A stretch of 51,535 bases of DNA from JAHFRG01 sp036522275 (GTDB taxonomy: Bacteria; Pseudomonadota; Gammaproteobacteria; Burkholderiales; JAHFRG01), in NCBI GenBank assembly GCA_036522275.1, contig DATDGC010000049.1:1-51535 (forward strand). The letters run 5' to 3'. Shown here one piece after another: positions 7,426-14,779 of the stretch. Made by a program: the position numbers and the translations under genes. Positions within the stretch are counted from its first letter, which is position 1, and every line of letters begins with the position of its first letter. The notes beneath the pieces were generated by a model that ran no database searches, was not told where the DNA came from, and was given only the letters and a program-made list of their open reading frames with translations.

Positions 7426-8121
7426 ATGAACCTGCCCAACATTGTCGAAATCAAAAACTTGAGCAAGTCCTACCGCCGCGGCGAGCAAATCGTGCCGGTG
7501 CTCAACGATATCAGCTTTGATATTCCCGAAGGCGAATTCCTGGCGCTGATGGGGCCCAGCGGCTCGGGCAAAAGCACGCTTCTCAACCTCATCGCCGGAA
7601 TAGACAAACCCGACCGCGGGGAAATACGCATCGGCGGCGTGGATATCACGGCCTTGTCCGAATCGCAACTTGCGGATTGGCGCGCCGCCAATGTCGGTTT
7701 TGTGTTCCAGTTCTACAATCTGATTCCGGTATTGACCGCGTTTGAAAACGTCGAGCTGCCGCTTCTGCTCACCCGTCTCTCCGGCAAGCAGAGAAAACAG
7801 CACGTAGAAACCGCGCTCTCCATGATGGGATTGAGCGAGCGCATGCACCACTATCCATCCGAGCTCTCCGGCGGTGAGCAGCAGCGCGTGGCGATTGCGC
7901 GCGCGGTAGTCAGCGATCCGACGATTCTGGTGGCGGATGAGCCCACCGGCGATTTGGACCGCGTCGCAGCCGATGACATCCTGAACCTGCTTGGACGGCT
8001 GAATCGTGAGCTCGGCAAAACCATCATCCTGGTTACTCACGACTCGCACGCCGCGCAGAGCGCGCGTATCATTCGCCATCTGGACAAAGGCGTGCTCGAC
8101 GCAAACAAAGTGTTAACGTAA
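7426..8121 (+). CDS. ABC exporter ATPase (MacB/LolD type)
   Basis: A 231-residue nucleotide-binding protein. It has Walker A GPSGSGKS (43-50), Q-loop FVFQFYN (about 92-98), signature LSGGEQQR (147-154), Walker B with catalytic Glu in VADEPTGDLD (169-178) and the H-loop VTHD near 204. All residues needed for ATP hydrolysis are present. It belongs to the MacB/LolD/FtsE branch that works with FtsX-like permeases. Its stop overlaps the next ATG by one base (TAATG at 8119-8123). The start follows a dispersed repeat; no strong ribosome binding site is seen in front of it. Confidence 0.9.
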   Translation: MNLPNIVEIKNLSKSYRRGEQIVPVLNDISFDIPEGEFLALMGPSGSGKSTLLNLIAGIDKPDRGEIRIGGVDITALSESQLADWRAANVGFVFQFYNLIPVLTAFENVELPLLLTRLSGKQRKQHVETALSMMGLSERMHHYPSELSGGEQQRVAIARAVVSDPTILVADEPTGDLDRVAADDILNLLGRLNRELGKTIILVTHDSHAAQSARIIRHLDKGVLDANKVLT

Positions 8122-9278
8122 TGTATCTGCTCAAGCTCGTTTTCCGTAATGCGCTGCGCCACAAATTGCGTACCGGGCTGACGCTGCTGGGAATCGTTGT
8201 AGCGATTTTGGCATTCGGTCTGTTGCGTACGGTGGTCAACGCCTGGTACGCAGGCGCTGAAAGCACTTCAGCGGCGCGCCTGATTACCCGCAACGCCATT
8301 TCGCTGGTGTTCCAGCTGCCGCTTACTTATCAAGAAAGAATCCGCAAGATACCCGGCGTCGCTGGCGTCTCGCATGCCAACTGGTTCGGCGGCGTTTACA
8401 TCAGCGCAAAGAATTTTTTCCCGCAGTTTGCCATTGAAGCCCCGACTTACCTCGATCTTTATCCTGAATACATTTTGCCTGAAGAGGAGAAAAAAGCGTT
8501 TCTTCTCGACCGCAAGGGTGCCATCATCGGCAAGAAGCTCGCCGATCAGTTCGGATGGAAAGTCGGCGATGTGGTGCCGCTACGCGGCACGATTTTTCCC
8601 GGCAACTGGAGCTTCACCATACGCGGCATCTACCACGGCGCGGAGCAGAAAACCGACACCTCGCAATTTTTCTTCCATTGGTATTACTTGAATGAAACCC
8701 TGAAACGCACTATTCCCCGCCGCGCCAACTACGTCGGTGTATACATCGTGGGGATTACTCATCCCGAGCATGCCGCTGAAGTGTCCCAGGAAATCGATAA
8801 CACCTTCAAAAACTCGCTCGCGGAGACGCTCACTGAAACCGAAAAAGCGTTCCAGTTGAGCTTCGTCGAGATGACCGAGGCGATTCTGGTGGCCATTCAA
8901 ATCGTCTCGTTTGTCATTATCGTCATCATCATGGCGGTGATGGCCAACACCATGGCCATGACCGCGCGCGAGCGCGCCGCGGAATACGCCACGCTTAAAG
9001 CATTGGGATTTGCGCCCCCGTTTCTGGCCAAGCTGATATTCGGCGAATCGCTGGCGATAGCAGTTCTCGGCGGCGCGGTGGGAATCGCCTGCACCTTTCC
9101 CGTCGCCAATGCTTTTGGCAACGCCATGGGCGCCCTGTTCAAGGTTTTTTATGTTTCATGGCAAACCGTTGCGACGCAGTTAGCTGCGGCGCTGTTGGTC
9201 GGGGCAATCGCTGCTATTCTTCCCACTTGGCGCGCCAGCCGCGTGAAGATTGCCGACGGTTTGAGAAATATTGGTTGA
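8121..9278 (+). CDS. FtsX-like ABC permease (MacB family), first subunit
   Basis: A 385-residue membrane protein with the MacB layout: one N-terminal helix (about 17-37), a large periplasmic domain (about 40-255), and three C-terminal helices beginning near 265 (VAIQIVSFVIIVIIMAVM), 315 and 350. The conserved coupling segment ERAAEYATLKALGF precedes the second C-terminal helix. With the 9810 gene it would form a heterodimeric permease, since both are permease-only and the ATPase is separate. It would act as a mechanotransmitter rather than a true channel, as known for MacB. It ends in KIADGLRNIG, the standard family end. Confidence 0.88.
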   Translation: MYLLKLVFRNALRHKLRTGLTLLGIVVAILAFGLLRTVVNAWYAGAESTSAARLITRNAISLVFQLPLTYQERIRKIPGVAGVSHANWFGGVYISAKNFFPQFAIEAPTYLDLYPEYILPEEEKKAFLLDRKGAIIGKKLADQFGWKVGDVVPLRGTIFPGNWSFTIRGIYHGAEQKTDTSQFFFHWYYLNETLKRTIPRRANYVGVYIVGITHPEHAAEVSQEIDNTFKNSLAETLTETEKAFQLSFVEMTEAILVAIQIVSFVIIVIIMAVMANTMAMTARERAAEYATLKALGFAPPFLAKLIFGESLAIAVLGGAVGIACTFPVANAFGNAMGALFKVFYVSWQTVATQLAAALLVGAIAAILPTWRASRVKIADGLRNIG

Positions 9279-9344
9279 TTATTAAACTATGTTAGTCATT
9301 GCTCCTAATTTCTCTATGTGCGTAGAGAGAGGTTTATCTAAATT

Positions 9345-9760
9345 CCCTGTGAGCTGCCGAGCAGCGCGGCCCAAGCGGGGGCCTGCTGCGGTTATATCCC
9401 CTTCTGCGCCACTGAGGTTTGGCCGGCAAGTTGGGGGATTCCAGCGAGCACTGTCTGAGCACGTGGCCGCGAAGCGGATCGTGCGAGTTGCGCAGCCGCC
9501 CAACTTGCCAACAAACCGCAAGGAAGCCCTGAGCCAGCCGAAGGGGAAGCGAACCGGGGGCTGCCGCGACGCGGTCAGCGAAGCTTGGGTGCGGGAGCGG
9601 TAGCAATAGCGCCCCGTTCCACAGTGTTTCCTGCGGCAGCTTGCGCCCCTTCCCGCTCCACGCTGCGCGAGTCCGAGTCCGGGACGCCCTTTTCTTTGGT
9701 TACTTTCTTTTGGCCAAGCAAAAGAAAGTAACCAGCCTCCGGTCTGCCACCGGCGAATTT
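9345..9760 (+). repeat. Long structured repeat, copy 1 (416 bp, with extra internal part)
   Basis: Shared landmarks with copies at 26524 and 38666: a left block GAGCTGCCGAGCAGCGC, GCGAGCACTGTCTGAGC, GCGAGTTGCGCAGCCGCCC, GCGAACCGGGG, then a perfect hairpin GGTTACTTTCTTTTG (9698-9712) / CAAAAGAAAGTAACC (9719-9733), then CCGGT / ACCGG (9739-9753) and GGCGAATTT. Copy 1 has about 180 extra bases in the middle, including a module also found inverted at 24661-24708. It separates the two permease genes of one operon. Frames read through it are artefacts. Confidence 0.8.
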
Positions 9761-9809
9761 AAGATTTTCACTATTAAAACTGCAAATTAATTTCGCTAAA
9801 ACTAAATAA

Positions 9810-10976
9810 ATGCATATCCCCTATTCTTATTCCCTGCGCAACCTGTGGACGCGCAAGCTCACCACCGCGCTTACCGTCGCCGGAATGGCGCTGGTGGTGT
9901 TCGTGTTCGCAACCGTTATGATGCTTGCCGAAGGATTAAAGGTCACGCTGGTGCAAACCGGTTCTTACGATAACGCAATGGTAATCCGCCGCTCCTCGCA
10001 AACCGAAGTGCAAAGCGGCGTGGAACGTGCACACGCTGCCATCATCGAAGCGCGCCCCGAAGTGGCGTTTGGAGAAAACGGCGAGCGTCTCGTCTCGAAG
10101 GAAATGGTGGTGCTGGTCGCCATGCCCAAGCGCGGCAGCGACAGTCCGGTCAACGTCATCGTGCGCGGCGTTTCCCAAACCGGTTTGAAGCTGCGCCCGC
10201 AGGTGAAGCTCGCCGCAGGCCGTCTGTTCCGTCCGGGCGCGTCTGAAATCGTTGTCGGGAAAAGCATCGCCGAACGCTTCAACGGCGCACAAATCGGCGG
10301 CACTCTGCGCTTTGGCCTGCGCGATTGGACGGTAGTGGGTGTAATGGATGCCGGCAACAGCGGCTTTGATTCGGAAATCTGGGGCGATGTCGAGCAATTG
10401 ATGCAGGCGTTCCGCCGCCCAGTGTTTTCCTCGGTCATCGTCAAGCTCAACGACCCGGAAAACTTCGCGAGCTTCAAGCAGGCGGTGGAAAGCGACCCGC
10501 GGCTCACGGTGGAGGCCAAGCGCGAATCGGTGTTTTACGCCGAGCAGTCGGAAATGCTCTCGGGCTTTATCAGCATTCTCGGCATCGTGCTGAGCGTGAT
10601 TTTCGCAATCGGCGCGACCATCGGCGCGATGATTACCATGTATACCTCGGTCGCCAACCGCACCACCGAAATCGGCACGCTGCGCGCGCTGGGCTTCCGC
10701 AGGCAGAACATCCTGCGCGCGTTTCTCTTGGAATCGCTGTTCCTCGGCATCATCGGCGGGATTGTCGGGCTAGTTTTTGCCTCGCTCATGCAGTTTCTGT
10801 CCATTTCCACCATGAACTGGCAGACCTTCGCCGAGCTAGCGTTCAGCTTCAAGCTCAACGCCGCGATTGTTCTCAAATCGCTGCTGTTCGCCTTGATAAT
10901 GGGATTTGCCGGCGGCTTCCTGCCCGCCGCGCGCGCCGCGCGCATGAACATCGTGGATGCGCTGCGGGCAGCGTAA
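9810..10976 (+). CDS. FtsX-like ABC permease (MacB family), second subunit
   Basis: A 388-residue permease with the same fold as the 8121 product: N-terminal helix (about 18-38), MacB periplasmic domain, and three C-terminal helices starting near 250 with the coupling segment TTEIGTLRALGFRRQNIL. The last residues, ARMNIVDALRAA, are the conserved end of the family. The DNA of this tail (10935-10976) is copied elsewhere: near-identical bases at 13793-13833 and a diverged version at 24461-24494, each attached to repeat and IS-end sequence. It is 531 bases from the first permease because a long structured repeat lies between them, so it may be transcribed partly independently. Confidence 0.88.
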   Translation: MHIPYSYSLRNLWTRKLTTALTVAGMALVVFVFATVMMLAEGLKVTLVQTGSYDNAMVIRRSSQTEVQSGVERAHAAIIEARPEVAFGENGERLVSKEMVVLVAMPKRGSDSPVNVIVRGVSQTGLKLRPQVKLAAGRLFRPGASEIVVGKSIAERFNGAQIGGTLRFGLRDWTVVGVMDAGNSGFDSEIWGDVEQLMQAFRRPVFSSVIVKLNDPENFASFKQAVESDPRLTVEAKRESVFYAEQSEMLSGFISILGIVLSVIFAIGATIGAMITMYTSVANRTTEIGTLRALGFRRQNILRAFLLESLFLGIIGGIVGLVFASLMQFLSISTMNWQTFAELAFSFKLNAAIVLKSLLFALIMGFAGGFLPAARAARMNIVDALRAA

Positions 10977-11065
10977 TCCTCGCTTATCCTCCTGCCGGAA
11001 AGCTCTGCTTCCGACCTGTCTACGAAACGGGGAAGCTTACAAGGTCATTAACGGCCTAGACCAGA

Positions 11066-11081
11066 ACGACTAAAAAGTCGT
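11066..11081 (+). terminator. Weak hairpin after the efflux operon
   Basis: ACGACT (11066-11071) pairs with AGTCGT (11076-11081) around AAAA, followed by ATCTTT. The short stem and broken T tract make it at best a weak terminator. No better candidate follows the last permease gene. Confidence 0.35.
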
Positions 11082-11221
11082 ATCTTTAACTATTCGATTT
11101 TACTTCCATCCCGCACTAAAGAGGGGAACGTCAATTTAAGCGCAATTCATTCTTTTTTTGGGAAAAATGGTATCAGCGGGTTTCCCGCATCAACTGCCGT
11201 TCCAAGTATCTACATGAAGCC

Positions 11222-11695
11222 ATGAAACGAACAACCACGATTCTCCTGATTTCCGCTTTTTTGGGAAGCGGCAGCGCCGCGGCCGCTGACTGGGTAGTGA
11301 AGCCCGTCCAAGGTGCATCGGGACAGGTTTCAAAGTGCATCATGGAATCGGACAAAAAGGAGATATTCGACGGATATCAGAATATTGCTATCTACATAGT
11401 CGTTGACGGGGCTTCCGTGGCAGTGAAGTCCGCATCGGTTCTCGATCCCGGTTTTTCGGATATCGGAATGCACGTAGACAAGGACGCGTTTATTGCTGTG
11501 GATAAGGTCATTCAGGACAAGACAGCGTCTTTCGATTCAAATTACGCTATTATCGTTGAAGGGTTTAAACGCGGGCTGAAGGTAAATGTTCAGCTTAGAT
11601 TCTGGCCCACATGGCCGGTGACAGTGACGCATTCTGCGACACTCAGCCTGATTGGATTTACTAAAGCATTCAACGAAATGTCCGATTGCAAGTGA
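11222..11695 (+). CDS. Secreted hypothetical protein
   Basis: A 157-residue protein with a clear signal peptide (MKRTT, hydrophobic ILLISAFLG, cleavage likely near AAA-DW at 22). The mature part has two cysteines (about 39 and 156) that could form a disulphide joining the ends. No known family is recognised. The pattern of short beta strands (QNIAIYIVVDGASVAV, FDSNYAIIVEGF) suggests a beta-rich periplasmic domain. It lies 33 bases before the heme-sensor gene and on the same strand, so it may belong to that signalling unit. The ribosome binding site is weak. Confidence 0.6.
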   Translation: MKRTTTILLISAFLGSGSAAAADWVVKPVQGASGQVSKCIMESDKKEIFDGYQNIAIYIVVDGASVAVKSASVLDPGFSDIGMHVDKDAFIAVDKVIQDKTASFDSNYAIIVEGFKRGLKVNVQLRFWPTWPVTVTHSATLSLIGFTKAFNEMSDCK

Positions 11696-11728
11696 ATCTC
11701 TCTTCAACCCACTTTTAAGGAGGGGGAA

Positions 11729-12601
11729 ATGGAGCTTCGACTCAAATTCAACCTGGTGCTTCTAGCCGTTTTTCTGGCGGGATTTCTGGTAACCGGGTAT
11801 GTCTCCCACAGTCTGCTGCAAAAAAACGCGCGGGAAGCCGTGTTGCATAACGCGGGACTCATGATGGAGACCGCTTTGGCGATTCGTAGTTACACCGTAA
11901 ACCAAGTCAAACCCCATCTCGAGATGCAGCTGATGCGGGGGTTCTTGCCGCAAACGGTTCCTGCCTACGCGGCGACCGAAACCATGAATGCATTAAGAAC
12001 GAAGTACCCCGAATTTGCCTATAAGGAGGCAACGCTGAATCCTACCAATCCGCGCGACCGCGCAACGGACTGGGAGGCCGACTTGGTTCATAAATTCCGG
12101 AATGATCCGGGCACCACACAGATTTCCGGAGAGCGGGACACGCCGACAGGCAGGTCGCTATATATCACGCGCCCAATACAGATCAAGGATGCTGCGTGCC
12201 TCGCCTGTCACACCACGCCATCCGCAGCGCCGGCTACGATGATCAAACTGTATGGAGAAGCTAACGGTTTCGGCTGGAAACTCAATGAAATTATAGGTGC
12301 CCAAGTAGTGTCCGTCCCGATGTCGTTGCCCATAAGCGATGCCTACCATGCCTTCTATACATTCATGATCTCGTTGTTTGGCGTGTTTGTGGTGATCTTC
12401 ATCGTGCTTAACGTAATGCTAAGCTGGATGATTATTCGGCCAATCACGAAAATGTCGCACACTGCGGATCAGGTAAGCACAGGCAAATTTGAAATTGCAG
12501 AGTTTACTGAAACCGGCAAAGACGAGATCTCGGTGCTCGCGAGTTCGTTTAACAGGATGCACCGCAGCCTTGAGAAGGCCATGAAAATGATAGAGAGTTG
12601 A
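11729..12601 (+). CDS. Tll0287-type c-heme sensor with HAMP domain (DUF3365)
   Basis: A 290-residue inner-membrane sensor. It has a first helix (about 8-28), a periplasmic Tll0287-like domain (about 30-205) with one c-type heme motif CLACH (157-161) near its end, a second helix (about 208-236), and a HAMP linker (about 237-285). It stops right after HAMP, with no kinase, methyl-accepting or cyclase domain. AAGGAGGGGG lies just before the ATG. The cyclase gene begins 16 bases later, so the output domain appears to be supplied as a separate protein. The heme suggests sensing of redox state, NO or another gas; this is inference. Confidence 0.85.
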   Translation: MELRLKFNLVLLAVFLAGFLVTGYVSHSLLQKNAREAVLHNAGLMMETALAIRSYTVNQVKPHLEMQLMRGFLPQTVPAYAATETMNALRTKYPEFAYKEATLNPTNPRDRATDWEADLVHKFRNDPGTTQISGERDTPTGRSLYITRPIQIKDAACLACHTTPSAAPATMIKLYGEANGFGWKLNEIIGAQVVSVPMSLPISDAYHAFYTFMISLFGVFVVIFIVLNVMLSWMIIRPITKMSHTADQVSTGKFEIAEFTETGKDEISVLASSFNRMHRSLEKAMKMIES

Positions 12602-12617
12602 TGGGAGGATCAGTCTT

Positions 12618-13733
12618 TTGTTAGAACAAGGCAAAAAAACGGTTATCTGTACCGTTGTCTTTGTGGATATCGTTGATTACTCAAAAAAGACCGTCGCCAA
12701 ACAAGTAGCACTAAAGGGGTGGTTCAACGATCTTCTAGTCCAGGCATTACAGAATATCTCTGTCACTGATCGAATCATTCTCGATTCCGGTGACGGGGCT
12801 GCATTATGCTTTCTTGGCGACCCGGAAGAAGCGCTGTTCGCCGCCAACAATCTGCGAGTTGCTCTCAATCAGGTCGGTTATCCGGAATTGGCGTTAAGGA
12901 TCGGGATTAACCTCGGTCCGGTAAAAATCGTAAGAGATATGAATGGGCAGCCTAATGTTCTTGGCGATGCTATCAACGTTGCCCAGCGTGTCATGAGTTT
13001 TTCCCAGCCCAACCAAATTCTGGTATCGCGGTCTTATTACGAGGTCGTTTCACGCCTGGCGGATGAGTATGTGAAGCTGTTCCGCCATATGGGTAAACAC
13101 AAGGATAAGCACGTCCGAGAGCACGAAGTCTACGAAGTTTGCCTCACTTCAACAGCCATGGGTGTTCCCCTCTCACTGAATAAACAATATGCGGCAGACG
13201 TTGAATCCGAGGAAGTAATTCCTGCCCTGGCGGTTAAACAGGCCCCGGCAACGTCTTTCGACCCGCAGACCCTGGCGCAACTGGATGCGAGCTTAAGTCA
13301 GTACATCGGCCCTCTCGCCAAGCTTATGGTGAGAAAAGCGGCTCAGAAAACTTTCAACCTCGAAGAACTTTGTGGGATGTTGGCGGAGAGCATTCCGGTC
13401 GGACAGCATAAGACGGCTTTTCTCAGTGATATCGCCAATCTTCGTCCGGTTCCCTCGTCAGCGCACAAAGCTACTTCGGCTTCCGAGCCCGGCGAGTCGA
13501 TGGTTGCCCGCGGCATTGACGAGGAAAACAAAACGAGAGAATGGGACCCTGCCACTCTTGCTTTGTCTGAACAGCGTCTGGCACAGTTTCTCGGTCCTCT
13601 GGCAAGAATCCTGGTTAAAAAGACGGCGAAGAATGCAGCTAGTCTTGAGGAACTCTATCGGGTCCTGTCGAAAAATATTGAAAGCGAGAAAGACCGGGAA
13701 GCTTTCCTTAAAATGGCCGATAAAATCCACTGA
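12618..13733 (+). CDS. Class III nucleotide cyclase with duplicated C-terminal helical modules
   Basis: The TTG start at 12618 is supported by GGGAGGA 8 bases upstream. The product is 371 residues and soluble. The cyclase domain (about 8-175) keeps both metal-binding Asp residues (FVDIVDYS, D17; DSGDG, D59) and the transition-state segment LGDAINVAQR (N120, R124). The usual purine-selecting Lys of the K..GD motif is Asp (LDSGDG), so ATP or GTP preference cannot be predicted. Two copies of a 58-residue helical module follow, at 215-272 and 310-367, each beginning DP.TLA and containing L.QY/FLGPLA+.+V+K.A and LEEL...L...I. Similar modules occur at the ends of bacterial Ser/Thr kinases and cyclases (recalled as DUF8082, name not certain). 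Coupled to the heme sensor just upstream. Confidence 0.85.
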   Translation: MLEQGKKTVICTVVFVDIVDYSKKTVAKQVALKGWFNDLLVQALQNISVTDRIILDSGDGAALCFLGDPEEALFAANNLRVALNQVGYPELALRIGINLGPVKIVRDMNGQPNVLGDAINVAQRVMSFSQPNQILVSRSYYEVVSRLADEYVKLFRHMGKHKDKHVREHEVYEVCLTSTAMGVPLSLNKQYAADVESEEVIPALAVKQAPATSFDPQTLAQLDASLSQYIGPLAKLMVRKAAQKTFNLEELCGMLAESIPVGQHKTAFLSDIANLRPVPSSAHKATSASEPGESMVARGIDEENKTREWDPATLALSEQRLAQFLGPLARILVKKTAKNAASLEELYRVLSKNIESEKDREAFLKMADKIH

Positions 13734-13766
13734 CGCAACTCATTTCAGCGGCGACGCTGTGGTTCG

Positions 13767-13898
13767 GGTTCTGGTGCAACAACTTCACAGACGCCGCGCG
13801 CATGAACATCGTGGATGCGCTGCGGGCGGCGCAATCCTCATCTGAAATTCGACATCAACTCGTTTTTCCTTTCAAGATTCAAGACCTGACCCCGATCC
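13767..13898 (+). repeat. Composite repeat: IS6-type end, permease tail, REP-like unit
   Basis: Three parts in a row. GGGTTCTGGTGCAACAACTT (13767-13786) resembles an IS6-family terminal repeat. Bases 13793-13833 copy the last codons of the 9810 permease gene (GCCGCGCGCATGAACATCG...GCGCTGCGGGC). Bases 13827-13898 are a REP-like unit ending AAGATTCAAGACCTGACCCC, also at 17376 and 24494. The composite at 24261-24558 has the same order, with transposase sequence between the first two parts. Confidence 0.7.
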
Positions 13899-13931
13899 CT
13901 TCGTTTGGAGTAGCCCAGCGGTGTCCCGCGG

Positions 13932-14777
13932 CTACCGAGCTTTCGTACTCGCGGCGAGCACCTCGCGCAAGTAGACGACCAGCCTGTCACGCTGGGCCTT
14001 TTGGCGCATCGCCTGCATGTGTCCGGCGTCGGGCACGATCCACAATTGCTTCGGTTCCAGCGCGGCGTCATACAACTGCCGACCATGATGAACCGGCACG
14101 GTCGCGTCCTGGTCTCCCTGGATGATGAGTAGAGGGATCGGACTAATCATCTTAATCGCCGGCAGCGGACTGAATCGGTTGTCCACCGTGAGCAACGGCA
14201 GCCATTGTAACGGCCAGGTGATCCAGTGGTCGGTAAGTTTTTCACGGGTGATCTCGACGTAGTCGGAGAATGTGCTCTCGATCACGAGCGCGCGAATGTG
14301 ATCACGAAAAGGCGAGTGCGCGACGTTGTACACCGCGAGCGCGCCGCCCAGGCTCTGGCCGTAAAACACGATCCCGTCTTTTTCGACGTCGGTGCGCTCG
14401 AGCAGCGTCTTCATTGCGGCGTCGATGTCTTTCTGCGCGCCGCCGAGGGTGGGTTGGCCTTCGGACGCACCGTAGCCGCGGTAGTCGAAGATAAAAACAT
14501 TGAAACCCCGCGCGGGGAGCCAGGCGACGCCGGCGACGTGGGTGCTGATGTTCTCCGCATTGCCGTGCAGGTAGAGAACGGTGCCCGCCGCGCCGCCTTC
14601 CGCCGGCAGGAACCAGCCGTGGAGTTCGAGCCCGTCGGCCGTCGGGAAACGCACCTCCCGGTACGCGAGCCCGAGCTGGTCGGGCACGAGCACCTGAATG
14701 CGGTGCGGCTGGAAGAAAAGCTGCGTGCAACCGGCCAGCAACAGCACTGTTAGAGCCACCGCGACGGAATTTCTCAT
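13932..14777 (-). CDS. Lipoprotein alpha/beta hydrolase
   Basis: The ATG at 14777 is chosen because it opens a lipoprotein signal (MRNSVAVALTVLLLAGC, Cys17 in lipobox LAGC) and lies 2 bases after the DUF4105 stop; longer frames begin inside that gene. The 281-residue product has the hydrolase landmarks LYLHGNAEN (oxyanion region), GQSLGGA (nucleophile Ser), GDQDATVP (Asp) and DAGHM (His). It resembles the COG1073/BEM46-like serine hydrolases, whose substrates are mostly unknown. Its lipid anchor and tight coupling to DUF4105 suggest an envelope role. Confidence 0.85.
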   Translation of the reverse strand: MRNSVAVALTVLLLAGCTQLFFQPHRIQVLVPDQLGLAYREVRFPTADGLELHGWFLPAEGGAAGTVLYLHGNAENISTHVAGVAWLPARGFNVFIFDYRGYGASEGQPTLGGAQKDIDAAMKTLLERTDVEKDGIVFYGQSLGGALAVYNVAHSPFRDHIRALVIESTFSDYVEITREKLTDHWITWPLQWLPLLTVDNRFSPLPAIKMISPIPLLIIQGDQDATVPVHHGRQLYDAALEPKQLWIVPDAGHMQAMRQKAQRDRLVVYLREVLAASTKAR

Positions 14778-14779
14778 GT

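Noticed and set aside
9289..9606. Open frames on both strands of the structured repeat
   Set aside because: The frames follow repeat sequence and match similar frames in the other copies only because the DNA is repeated; no ribosome binding sites.
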